7,826 nt of DNA from Phil1 sp964612925 (GTDB lineage: Bacteria > Bacillota > Clostridia > Christensenellales > CAG-138), in contig CAZTFU010000050.1 in NCBI GenBank assembly GCA_964612925.1, positions 1 through 7,826 on the forward strand, written 5' to 3'. Numbering within the stretch: the first letter of the stretch is position 1; the number at the start of each line of letters is the position of its first letter. The notes beneath the pieces are model-generated. The model was not told the DNA's origin, did no database searches, and was given only the letters and a program-made list of their open reading frames with translations. Of this stretch, positions 1-6,890 are shown in pieces. A program made the position numbers and the translations under genes.

Positions 1-2
1 CC

Positions 3-1658
3 TTAGAATATCCTGTATGCGCAGTAGAAGTATCGGCGCCAGTAGTCGGTTTTGTACGAGCGGCGCACGACACAGCCCTCGCTCGAGGAGGCGTCCACCA
101 TTTCGCTACCGTTTATGGCAATGCCCACGTGCCCCTTGCTTGATGACATTTTGAACACTATCACGTCGCCCTTTTGGACGCTGTCTATCGAGCTTATCTT
201 TTTATATTTGCTGACGGAGCGCCATGTTTTGGTTGTCATGTAGCCTTGGCTTACGCCCGCCTTGTTAAGGCACCAGTATACAAAGCCCGAGCAATCGAAC
301 TTACTCGGCCCCTTTGCGCCAAGTACATATTTGCTGCCAAGCTTGCCGAGGGCGATCTCCACGAATCTGTCCGCACTTGCCGCGGAGGAAGCTGAGCTTG
401 ATCCGTTCGAGCTTGAGCCGCCCGAGCTTGAGCCGCCCGAGCTTGAGTTCGGCGTGGCCACGGGTTCATCCTTTGCGGCGGCCTTTGCATCGCCTGATAC
501 AAGCACTGTCATGGTGTTGCGGCCAACCTTGCCGTCAACACTCAAACCGTTGCGCTTTTGGAAGGCACGCACGGCCGCCTCCGTACCGGAGCCGAAATAA
601 CCGTCCGCATCGGAAAGATAGCCGAGTTTTTTAAGCAGCTTTTGCATACTCTTTACCGTTTCGCCGTTCATGCCTATGGTAAGTGCGTTGGCCTGAGCAT
701 CGCTTGACATAAGCAACTTGCGCGTCTCGGGGCCGATATGCCCATCCGCAATAAGGCCGTTAAGCTGCTGGAAAAGCTTCACCGCGGCGCGCGTATCGCT
801 GCCGAATGTGCCGTCGGGCTCCGTGGTGAGATAGCCGAGTTTGAAAAGCCGCTTTTGATATTTAAGCACCTCATCGCTCTTTTCGCCGTATGAAAGCGAA
901 TGGGGCACAGCATCCTCGCTGTAAAGGGCTTCCTTTGTGTATATGCCTATCATGCCGTCAACGGCAAGGCCGTTGCGCTCCTGAAATTCGATAACGGCGG
1001 CCTTTGTCTCCTCTCCGAAATAGCCCGTTGCACGCTCCATGTAGTCAAGTTCAACAAGGCGTTTCTGCATTTCCTCAACATCCGTGCCCTCATCACCCAC
1101 GGTTATCATGTATTCAAGCGCATCCGCACGCATAAGCGCATCATACGTTTCCTCACCTATGTAGCCGTCAACCGTCAGGCCGTGCCTGCGCTGGAAAAGC
1201 TTCACTGCCTCCTTTGTGGCACTGCCGTATTTTTCGGTGGGCTCATCATAATCCATGTAGCCCAGCTCCATAAGCCTTTCCTGAACCGCCTTTACCTGCG
1301 CACCCGTGGTTCCCTTGCCCATTGAAACGGGCGTGGGCGTGGGTTCGGGCGTAATCGTGGGGACAACATGTGTCGGCGCGGGGGTCATGGCATCGATTAT
1401 TTTTACGATATCGTCACCCGTGTTCGTTTGGGCGATATCCGCGTCACCGTTGCCCGCGCCGCCAAGTGCAAACGCCAATACTATGCCGCCGAGTATAAGC
1501 AGCGCGGCCGCAATGAACGCGGCAAAAATTCGCGGCCGCTTTGTGCGCACGATATTGAGCACCCTTGCCGTGCGCTTAACCTTCACGGTGCAGCGTTTAA
1601 GCACGCGCCGTGCCGATTTGTTCAATGAATTTAGTTTGTATTTAAGCTTATCAGGCAT
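3..1658 (-). CDS. Membrane-anchored cell-wall endopeptidase with four peptidoglycan-binding repeats and a C-terminal NlpC/P60 domain
   Basis: This 551-residue protein should act outside the membrane on peptidoglycan; NlpC/P60 enzymes usually cut the stem peptide, often the D-Glu to diamino-acid bond. A basic N-terminus (1-43) precedes one hydrophobic segment (about 44-66), then a Thr/Pro stalk (92-111). Four PG_binding_1 repeats follow at about 116-177, 187-246, 255-316 and 325-386, each with the GY..-(Y/F)G..T..AV..FQ..(N/H)GL..DG.(I/V)G pattern. A Gly/Ser linker (405-427) leads to the NlpC/P60 domain (about 430-551). The catalytic Cys456 lies in DCSGFV and His510 in GHVGI. The third polar position, 12 residues after His510, is Asp522 (VDASSS) where Spr-type enzymes have His. 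The ATG start is backed by GGGAG six bases upstream. The gene is divergent from the pxp operon and its stop lies at the window edge, so nothing is known of its downstream neighbour. The exact bond cleaved is not determined. Confidence 0.93.
   Translation of the reverse strand: MPDKLKYKLNSLNKSARRVLKRCTVKVKRTARVLNIVRTKRPRIFAAFIAAALLILGGIVLAFALGGAGNGDADIAQTNTGDDIVKIIDAMTPAPTHVVPTITPEPTPTPVSMGKGTTGAQVKAVQERLMELGYMDYDEPTEKYGSATKEAVKLFQRRHGLTVDGYIGEETYDALMRADALEYMITVGDEGTDVEEMQKRLVELDYMERATGYFGEETKAAVIEFQERNGLAVDGMIGIYTKEALYSEDAVPHSLSYGEKSDEVLKYQKRLFKLGYLTTEPDGTFGSDTRAAVKLFQQLNGLIADGHIGPETRKLLMSSDAQANALTIGMNGETVKSMQKLLKKLGYLSDADGYFGSGTEAAVRAFQKRNGLSVDGKVGRNTMTVLVSGDAKAAAKDEPVATPNSSSGGSSSGGSSSNGSSSASSAASADRFVEIALGKLGSKYVLGAKGPSKFDCSGFVYWCLNKAGVSQGYMTTKTWRSVSKYKKISSIDSVQKGDVIVFKMSSSKGHVGIAINGSEMVDASSSEGCVVRRSYKTDYWRRYFYCAYRIF
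408..447 (-). repeat. 15-bp tandem repeat encoding the Gly/Ser linker
   Basis: A 15-bp unit (cgagcttgagccgcc on the plus strand) occurs about 2.7 times at 408-422, 423-437 and 438-447. It encodes the GGSSS repeats that join the peptidoglycan-binding array to the NlpC/P60 domain. The unit length is a multiple of three, so gain or loss of copies would change linker length without shifting the frame. Confidence 0.85.
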
Positions 1659-1690
1659 ATTATGCTCCCAAAATGCAATATGGCAACTTC

Positions 1691-1699
1691 ATTATATCA
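1691..1699 (-). promoter_or_regulatory. Extended -10 promoter for the cell-wall hydrolase
   Basis: Read on the minus strand this is TGATATAAT: a perfect TATAAT (1691-1696) preceded by the TGn extended -10 motif. No good -35 box is seen at 16-18 bp; the closest is TTCAAA at 1718-1723 with a 21-bp spacer. The -10 lies 33 bp upstream of the start codon, which fits a short leader containing the GGGAG ribosome site at 1665-1669. Confidence 0.55.
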
Positions 1700-1787
1700 T
1701 ACCATGCGCACAAAAGCTTTGAATAATCCGTAAACAGTGCCGTTTCGATGGTCTTTACCGTTTTTTCACACTAAATTTCGCACTCGT

Positions 1788-1818
1788 TTAACATTGTGCG
1801 GCGCAGTTATGCTATAAT
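1788..1818 (+). promoter_or_regulatory. Promoter of the SPFH-pxpABC operon
   Basis: A perfect TATAAT at 1813-1818 is preceded by TGC (1810-1812), making an extended -10. TTAACA at 1788-1793 matches five of six bases of the -35 consensus, although the 19-bp spacer is longer than ideal. Transcription would start near 1825, leaving a leader of about 24 bases ahead of the ATG at 1849. It diverges from the hydrolase promoter; the two -10 boxes are about 115 bp apart. Confidence 0.65.
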
Positions 1819-1848
1819 CACGTCAATAAAGCTATCGGAGGAAAAGAA

Positions 1849-2730
1849 ATGTTCAAGGATAAAAACGGTCAATTAAGCGTAGGCAAAATAGTTGCCGCGG
1901 CAGTCGTACTGATAATCGCAATATCGATATGCACAAGCTGCTTTACCGTGGTGCCCGCGGGTCACACGGGCGTGGTTGTAAACATGGGCCGCGTTAGCGA
2001 AACCGTGCTTCAGGAAGGTTTCCACTTCAAAGCACCCTTTGTGCAGGAAATAGTGCAGATAGACAACCGCGTTGTAAAGCTTGAAGTGGCAACGGATGCG
2101 TTCAGTAAGGATCTGCAAACGGTATCCACGGTGCTTGCCGTAAATTACCGCATAGCAAAAAACATGTCCTATTCGATTTATAAAGAAGTCGGTTCCGGCT
2201 TTGAAGAGGTGCTTGTTACCCCCGCCGTGAACGAGGTATTAAAGGCGGTCGTTGCCAAGTACACCGCAAGCGACCTTGTCGCAAGCAGGAGCGAGGTAAG
2301 CGTTATGCTTGATGAGGAGCTGAACGGCAAGCTTAACACATGGGGAATATTCATAGAGGATCTGAACATTATAGACTGGGATTTCTCTGCGGAATACATT
2401 GCCGCCGTTGAAGCAAAGCAGGTTGCGGAACAGAACCTTATCAAAACCAACACGGAGCAGGAGGAGCAGATAGTTATCGCCAAGGCGGAGGCGGAAAAGA
2501 AGCGCATAGCCGCTCAGGCCGATTCGGACAGCGCGATAATCGCCGCCAAAGCGGAGGCGGAGCGCATCCGCATTGAGGCCGAGGCCACTGCCGAAGCCAA
2601 CCGCACAATAGCCGAATCGCTGAACGAGGCGGTTTTGCAAAACAAGACCATAGAAAAGTGGGACGGACAGCTTCCCCGCGTTACAACAGGCGAAAGCTCT
2701 ACTCCCATGATATCTGTCCCGATGGAATAA
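1849..2730 (+). CDS. SPFH/prohibitin-like membrane protein
   Basis: This 293-residue protein belongs to the SPFH (stomatin, prohibitin, flotillin, HflK/C) superfamily, which forms membrane-bound oligomers that organise membrane zones or restrain proteases; its own role is unknown. Residues 11-31 form a transmembrane anchor. The SPFH core spans about 32-190 (VVPAGHTGVVVNMGRV, then LQEGFHFKAPF, both typical of prohibitins). A charged Ala/Glu/Lys/Arg helix (about 183-265) should form a coiled coil, and the tail carries WDGQLPRV, a C-terminal motif of bacterial prohibitin-type proteins. GGAGG at 1837-1841, seven bases before the ATG, fixes the start. It is the first gene of the operon, 13 bp before pxpA. 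Such proteins are usually found alone or next to proteases, so this company is unusual. It could equally be called HflC-like; family membership is safe. Confidence 0.92.
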   Translation: MFKDKNGQLSVGKIVAAAVVLIIAISICTSCFTVVPAGHTGVVVNMGRVSETVLQEGFHFKAPFVQEIVQIDNRVVKLEVATDAFSKDLQTVSTVLAVNYRIAKNMSYSIYKEVGSGFEEVLVTPAVNEVLKAVVAKYTASDLVASRSEVSVMLDEELNGKLNTWGIFIEDLNIIDWDFSAEYIAAVEAKQVAEQNLIKTNTEQEEQIVIAKAEAEKKRIAAQADSDSAIIAAKAEAERIRIEAEATAEANRTIAESLNEAVLQNKTIEKWDGQLPRVTTGESSTPMISVPME

Positions 2731-2743
2731 GCGGAAGGGCACA

Positions 2744-3514
2744 ATGACCATGGCCGTAAGCATAGACATAAATTCGGATATAGGCGAAAGCTTTGGCGCA
2801 TACAAAATCGGTGCGGACGAAAGCATACTTGACATTGTTACAAGTGCAAACATCGCCTGCGGCTATCATGCGGGTGACCCCTGCACCATGCGCAAAACCG
2901 TGGCAATGGCCAAGAAACGCGGCGTAAGGATAGGCGCGCACACGGGTTTCCCCGACATTATGGGGTTTGGCCGCAGGAACATGAGCGTGAGTGCCGAGGA
3001 AATGTACGATTATACGCTGTATCAGCTCGGTGCGCTGTACGGCTTTGCCCGCGCGGCAGGGTTTGAGCTGAGCCACGTTAAGCCGCACGGAGCGATGTAC
3101 AATATGGCCGCAAAAGATGTTTCGCTTGCGCTTGCGATTTGCCGTGCGGTAAAGGAATTTGACCGTGAGCTTATAATACTCGGCCTTGCGGGAAGCCGCT
3201 TTTGTGAGGCGGCGGAGGAATGCGGCCTTACCTTTGCAAGTGAGGTATTTGCCGACCGCGCCTATATGGAGGATGGTTCCCTTGTGCCGCGCGGTCGGGC
3301 GGACAGCATGATACTCGATGAAGATGAGGCCGTGCGGCGCGTAATAAAAATGGTGACCGAGGGCCGCGTTACGGCCGTGACGGGCAAGGAAATACCGGTT
3401 CGTGCGGATTCCGTATGCGTACACGGGGACGGCGCAAAGGCACTTGCATTTGCCGTAAACATTCGCACTTCACTTGAAAAAGCGGGCATTGCCGTGCGCC
3501 CGTTCGCAAAATAG
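2744..3514 (+). CDS. pxpA: 5-oxoprolinase (ATP-hydrolysing) subunit A, LamB/YcsF family
   Basis: PxpA works with PxpB and PxpC to open 5-oxoproline to L-glutamate with ATP in the cytoplasm, disposing of a damage product formed by cyclisation of glutamine or glutamate. The 256 residues match the usual family length (about 245-255). Hallmarks are DINSDIGESFGAYKIG (8-23), TSANIACGYHAGDP (33-46), GAHTGFPDIMGFGRR (64-78), VKPHGAMYN (112-120), FADRAYMEDGSLVPR (169-183) and CVHGD (225-229). The conserved Asp, Glu and His residues in these motifs are all present. Two in-frame ATGs (2744 and 2750) are possible; GGAAGGG (2733-2739) lies 4 bases from the first and 10 from the second, so the start is uncertain by two residues. 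The gene follows the SPFH gene by 13 bp and precedes pxpB by 10 bp. Confidence 0.96.
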   Translation: MTMAVSIDINSDIGESFGAYKIGADESILDIVTSANIACGYHAGDPCTMRKTVAMAKKRGVRIGAHTGFPDIMGFGRRNMSVSAEEMYDYTLYQLGALYGFARAAGFELSHVKPHGAMYNMAAKDVSLALAICRAVKEFDRELIILGLAGSRFCEAAEECGLTFASEVFADRAYMEDGSLVPRGRADSMILDEDEAVRRVIKMVTEGRVTAVTGKEIPVRADSVCVHGDGAKALAFAVNIRTSLEKAGIAVRPFAK

Positions 3515-3524
3515 CGGCCTACAT

Positions 3525-4226
3525 ATGGAACAGATACAGCCAAGAATACTTACGCTGTCCGATTGCGCAATATCAATTCGCTTTGGCAACGGCATAGACG
3601 GCGATACCAACGGGCGCGTACACGCACTCGGGGGCGCGATAGAGGCCGCACATATTAAAGGCATTGTTGAAACGGTGCCTTCATATTGTGCGCTTGCCGT
3701 TTATTATGACATGCTTACGTTAACGCAAAGTGAGCTTATCGCGGCGATAACGCCCATATTGGATTCGCTTGACGCAAAAGGCAACGGGCTTGGCCGCCTT
3801 ATTTCCATACCCGTGCTGTACGGTGGCAAACGGGGAGAGGATCTTCCCTTTGTGGCAAAGCATTGCGGCATGAGTGAGGATGAGGTCATAGCACTGCACT
3901 CTTCAACTGAATACCCCGTATATATGCTCGGCTTTTTGCCGGGCTTTTGCTACCTTGGCGGCATGGATGCGCGCCTTGCAACACCGCGCCTTACAACTCC
4001 CCGCGTAAGGATTGAGGCGGGCAGTGTGGGCATTGCGGGAGAGCAGACGGGCATATACCCGCTTGCATCCCCCGGCGGCTGGCAGATAATCGGCCGCACC
4101 CCGCTTAAAATATACGATCCGCACCGTGAAACCCCCACTCTTATACAGGCGGGTATGCGCATACGCTTCCGCCCCATAGAGTTTGATGAATACGAAAGCT
4201 TACTTCACGAGCAGGAGGGACGATAA
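3525..4226 (+). CDS. pxpB: 5-oxoprolinase (ATP-hydrolysing) subunit B, KipI-like
   Basis: PxpB (allophanate hydrolase subunit 1/KipI family) pairs with PxpC to form the ATP-dependent part of 5-oxoprolinase. The 233-residue protein carries IPVLYGG...GEDL (95-107), VYMLGFLPGFCYLGGMD (132-148) and the conserved run from GSVGIAGEQTGIYPL into ASPGGWQIIGRTP (167-193). The frame stays open back to a TTG at 3474 inside pxpA, but similarity begins only after the ATG at 3525 (PRILTLSDCAISIRFG), and that ATG gives a normal family length. No clear Shine-Dalgarno precedes it; with the pxpA stop just 10 bases upstream, translation probably depends on coupling to pxpA. Its TAA directly abuts the pxpC ATG. 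In Bacillus subtilis the KipI homologue also inhibits the sporulation kinase KinA, but with pxpA present the metabolic role is the better reading. Confidence 0.95.
   Translation: MEQIQPRILTLSDCAISIRFGNGIDGDTNGRVHALGGAIEAAHIKGIVETVPSYCALAVYYDMLTLTQSELIAAITPILDSLDAKGNGLGRLISIPVLYGGKRGEDLPFVAKHCGMSEDEVIALHSSTEYPVYMLGFLPGFCYLGGMDARLATPRLTTPRVRIEAGSVGIAGEQTGIYPLASPGGWQIIGRTPLKIYDPHRETPTLIQAGMRIRFRPIEFDEYESLLHEQEGR
4213..4220 (+). promoter_or_regulatory. Strong ribosome-binding site for pxpC inside the end of pxpB
   Basis: AGGAGGGA lies within the last codons of pxpB, six bases before the pxpC ATG at 4227. It decides the pxpC start and contrasts with pxpB, which has no visible site of its own, so the subunit ratio may be set partly at translation. 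Confidence 0.8.
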
Positions 4227-5267
4227 ATGGCAGGCATAGAGTTTATACAAAGCGGAGCCTTGACATTGATACAGGACGGTGGCAGGCACGGTTATCAACA
4301 TATAGGCATGCCCGTTGCGGGTGCGGCGGACAGGTTTGCCCTATATCTTGCAAATACGCTTGTGGGCAACCCCATTGACGCCGCCGCAATAGAATGTACC
4401 CTGCTTGGCCCTACCATAAAGATAGAGACGCGGTGCGCATTTGCGATAACGGGTGCCGACATGGCGGCAACGCTCAATTCTCAGCCTATAGTGCCAAACC
4501 GCGCATACATAGCCGAGGCGGGCAGCACGCTTGCACTTGGCGCGGCAAAGACGCTTTGCAGAAGTTATATTGCATTTGCGGGCGCAATGGACATACCGAA
4601 TGAGCTTGGTAGCCGCTCAACATATGAAAAGGCCGCAATAGGCGGCATTGGTGGCAGAAGGATTCGCCCGCATGACAAGTTAGAGCTTATATGCCCGAAT
4701 GCGGAGCCGAAAAACATGGCTCTTCGCCATGCGCCGCGCGCGCTCATTCCCCCTTATTCAAGTAATCCCGTATTGAGAGTTACACCCGCCCCGCAGTGCG
4801 ACGACATCACCGCGGCGGGATTTGGCACACTGTTTCACAATGAATACCGCGTAACGAATCAAAGTGACCGCATGGGACTCAGGCTTGAGGGCGAGAGCGT
4901 GGAATTTGTTGAGGGCAAGGGCGCAAATATTATATCCGAGGCTGTCGCGCTCGGCGCGGTGCAGTTGCCGAGCGGCAAACCCATAATAATGCTTGCCGAC
5001 CACCAGACAACGGGCGGCTATGCCGTGCCCTGCTGTGTTATTGCGGCGGACATTCCGCTTGCCGCACAGCTAAAGGGCGGCGACACGGTGCGCTTTACGC
5101 CCGTATCGGTGGAGGAGGCACAGTCGCAATACAGAAGCTATATGCACGCACTGAACGAATTTGCCGATATGTTTGAACACGGATTTATATATCGGCATAA
5201 ACCATGCTTTATTCAGCAGGGGCAAATGCTGTATAATATAAGCGTTGAAGAGATTAAGCCCCACTGA
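4227..5267 (+). CDS. pxpC: 5-oxoprolinase (ATP-hydrolysing) subunit C, biotin-dependent carboxyltransferase-like (KipA family)
   Basis: PxpC forms the partner half of the PxpBC complex in the 5-oxoproline to glutamate reaction. The 346-residue protein has the family's N-terminal motif TLIQDGGRHGYQHIGMPVAGAAD (13-35), where Gly and Asp residues are conserved, then SDRMGLRLEG (213-222) and the signature SEAVALGAVQLPSGKPIIMLADHQTTGGY split over 237-265. The core ends near 298. A tail of about 48 residues (299-346), ending NISVEEIKPH, makes it somewhat longer than KipA/YbgK proteins (about 310-335) and is not clearly part of the catalytic fold. The start directly follows the pxpB stop with a strong ribosome site. 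The paralogous allophanate hydrolase and urea carboxylase domains are alternatives, but adjacent pxpA makes 5-oxoprolinase much more likely. Confidence 0.95.
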   Translation: MAGIEFIQSGALTLIQDGGRHGYQHIGMPVAGAADRFALYLANTLVGNPIDAAAIECTLLGPTIKIETRCAFAITGADMAATLNSQPIVPNRAYIAEAGSTLALGAAKTLCRSYIAFAGAMDIPNELGSRSTYEKAAIGGIGGRRIRPHDKLELICPNAEPKNMALRHAPRALIPPYSSNPVLRVTPAPQCDDITAAGFGTLFHNEYRVTNQSDRMGLRLEGESVEFVEGKGANIISEAVALGAVQLPSGKPIIMLADHQTTGGYAVPCCVIAADIPLAAQLKGGDTVRFTPVSVEEAQSQYRSYMHALNEFADMFEHGFIYRHKPCFIQQGQMLYNISVEEIKPH

Positions 5268-5296
5268 ATATAAGCGCACGGAAGGGAGAAATAAAA

Positions 5297-6871
5297 ATGA
5301 TAGATCTGCTTATAAAAAATGCCCGCGTGATAGACGGCACGGGAAGCCCATGGTTCAGGGCAAATGTTGGCGTTGACAAGGGAAAAATATGCTTTGTGGG
5401 TCAAGGGGACGGTGTTGAGGCCATAACCATGGTTGATGCAGAGGATAAGTTCCTTGCGCCCGGCTTTATAGACATACATTCGCACAGTGACCAAGGCGTA
5501 TTCGGCGCACCGAGGGCCGAAAGCCGCATATTGCAGGGAGTCACAACCGAGCTTGTTGGTAACTGCGGCATAAGCATGGCGCCCGCCGCGGACGAATATA
5601 TAGACGAGCTTAAAGCATATACCGCGGGCGCGGGGGATTACTCGTGGCGCAGTATGGGCAGTTTTTTGGACAAGCTTGAGAATTTCAGCCACGCAACAAA
5701 CATCGCCTGCATGATGGGTCACGGCACGGTAAGGCTGGCCGTGATGGGCTACAGCGCGGATAAGCCAACCAAATATCAGCTTGATGCAATGCGTTCGCTT
5801 GTTGCCGAGGGTATGCAGCAGGGCGCATACGGCATAACGAGCGGGCTTATATATCCCCCGGGAAGCTTTGCCGACGAGGATGAGCTTTCAAGCGTGATAA
5901 GTGCCATTGCACCCTACGGCGGATTTTACGCAACCCACATGAGGAATGAAGAAACCGACCTTGGCGGATCGGTTGCCGAATCCATACGCACGGCCAAAAA
6001 GGCCGGTGTTCCACTGCAAATATCCCACCACAAGGTGTGCTATCCGCCCGAATGGCAGGTCGCGCCAAAACTTTCAATAGCATTGATAGAGCGCGCACGG
6101 CGGCAGGGGTTGGACGTTACATGTGACCAGTACCCGTACCGCGCAACCGCAACAACATTAAGCGTGAACATACCCGACTGGGCATTTGAGGGCGGCTTTG
6201 AGGGCGTAAAGCGCCGCCTTGCGGATAAGGCGACACGCGCACGCATCCGCAGTGAGGTTGAGGCCAACATGGGCGATTATTGGGACGATTACTTCGTTTC
6301 AAGCGTGGGCAGTGAAAAGAACGCATGGATGGCGGGCAAATCCCTGCCCGAGATAGCAAAAAGGCTCAACATGGAATGCGTTGATGCATTCTTCCACATA
6401 ATCGTTGAGGAAAACAACCTTGTAAACGAGGTTCATTTTGCCATGTGCGAGGAGGATATTGAGTTCATAATGCAACACCCGTTCGTTATGATAGGTTCCG
6501 ATGGGTGGTGCCTTGACATTGATTCCCCGGGTCAGCCGCATCCGCGCAATTTCGGCACGTTCCCGCGTGTCATTGCGCATTATTGCCGCGAAAGGCACCT
6601 TTTCCCGCTTGAGGAGGCGGTGCGCAAAATGACGGGTGCAAGCGCAAACCGCATCGGCATTACCGACCGCGGCTATATACGAGAAGGCTTGGCGGCGGAC
6701 ATGGTAATATTCGACTTTGATACGATAAAGGATGACCCCGACTTTACATCGCCAAAGCGTGCATGCAGCGGCATAAAGCAGGTATATGTGAACGGCGTAT
6801 TGGCCGCCGAAAACGGCGTGCATACGGGCGCACTTGCAGGGCTTACACTCAGAAAGAACGGCCGCCGCTAA
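5297..6871 (+). CDS. N-acyl-D-amino-acid deacylase (D-aminoacylase), amidohydrolase superfamily
   Basis: The enzyme should hydrolyse N-acyl-D-amino acids to a fatty or acetic acid and the free D-amino acid, in the cytoplasm (no signal peptide). The 524 residues start with the small beta domain and then GFIDIHSHSD (57-65, His61/His63). GNCG (Cys90) matches the metal-binding Cys of D-aminoacylases. SGLIYPPGSFAD (182-193), ATHMRNE (His214), ISHHK (His244) and IGSDGW (Asp402, the probable catalytic acid) follow in family order, and PHPRNFGTFPRVIAHYCRE (415-432) is a D-aminoacylase signature. Metal ligands and catalytic Asp all appear intact. Which D-amino acid is preferred (Glu, Asp or neutral) cannot be read from the sequence. 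It is about 40 residues longer than the 483-residue Alcaligenes enzyme. GGAAGGGAG lies 8 bases before the ATG; pxpC ends 29 bp upstream. Co-transcription with pxpABC suggests linked substrates. Confidence 0.9.
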   Translation: MIDLLIKNARVIDGTGSPWFRANVGVDKGKICFVGQGDGVEAITMVDAEDKFLAPGFIDIHSHSDQGVFGAPRAESRILQGVTTELVGNCGISMAPAADEYIDELKAYTAGAGDYSWRSMGSFLDKLENFSHATNIACMMGHGTVRLAVMGYSADKPTKYQLDAMRSLVAEGMQQGAYGITSGLIYPPGSFADEDELSSVISAIAPYGGFYATHMRNEETDLGGSVAESIRTAKKAGVPLQISHHKVCYPPEWQVAPKLSIALIERARRQGLDVTCDQYPYRATATTLSVNIPDWAFEGGFEGVKRRLADKATRARIRSEVEANMGDYWDDYFVSSVGSEKNAWMAGKSLPEIAKRLNMECVDAFFHIIVEENNLVNEVHFAMCEEDIEFIMQHPFVMIGSDGWCLDIDSPGQPHPRNFGTFPRVIAHYCRERHLFPLEEAVRKMTGASANRIGITDRGYIREGLAADMVIFDFDTIKDDPDFTSPKRACSGIKQVYVNGVLAAENGVHTGALAGLTLRKNGRR

Positions 6872-6874
6872 TAT

Positions 6875-6883
6875 AAAGGAGGG
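6875..6883 (+). promoter_or_regulatory. Ribosome-binding site that fixes a GTG start
   Basis: AAAGGAGGG, close to the full anti-Shine-Dalgarno complement, sits seven bases before GTG at 6891. It shows that the last gene of the operon starts at GTG 6891 and not at an upstream in-frame codon (6834) lying inside the deacylase gene. Confidence 0.85.
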
Positions 6884-6890
6884 TATCACC

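Noticed and set aside
251..634. Repetitive open frames over the Gly/Ser linker region
   Set aside because: They are off-frame readings of the 15-bp linker repeat in the hydrolase gene, not separate genes.
1729..1766. Possible terminator in the divergent region (short gtaaa/tttac arms before a run of six T)
   Set aside because: The stem is only about five A/T-rich pairs with a long loop, and no transcript would need to end there between two divergent promoters.
2239..3424. Minus-strand open frames of 204 and 241 codons opposite the SPFH and pxpA genes
   Set aside because: Both overlap each other and strongly conserved plus-strand proteins, and their translations show no domain pattern.
3474..3524. 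Upstream TTG start for pxpB
   Set aside because: It would overlap pxpA by 41 bases and add 17 residues without similarity to the family; the ATG at 3525 gives a normal N-terminus.
6834..6890. Upstream start for the small membrane protein inside the deacylase gene
   Set aside because: The added 19 residues are the deacylase 3' end in another frame, and the near-perfect ribosome site at 6875-6883 points to GTG 6891.
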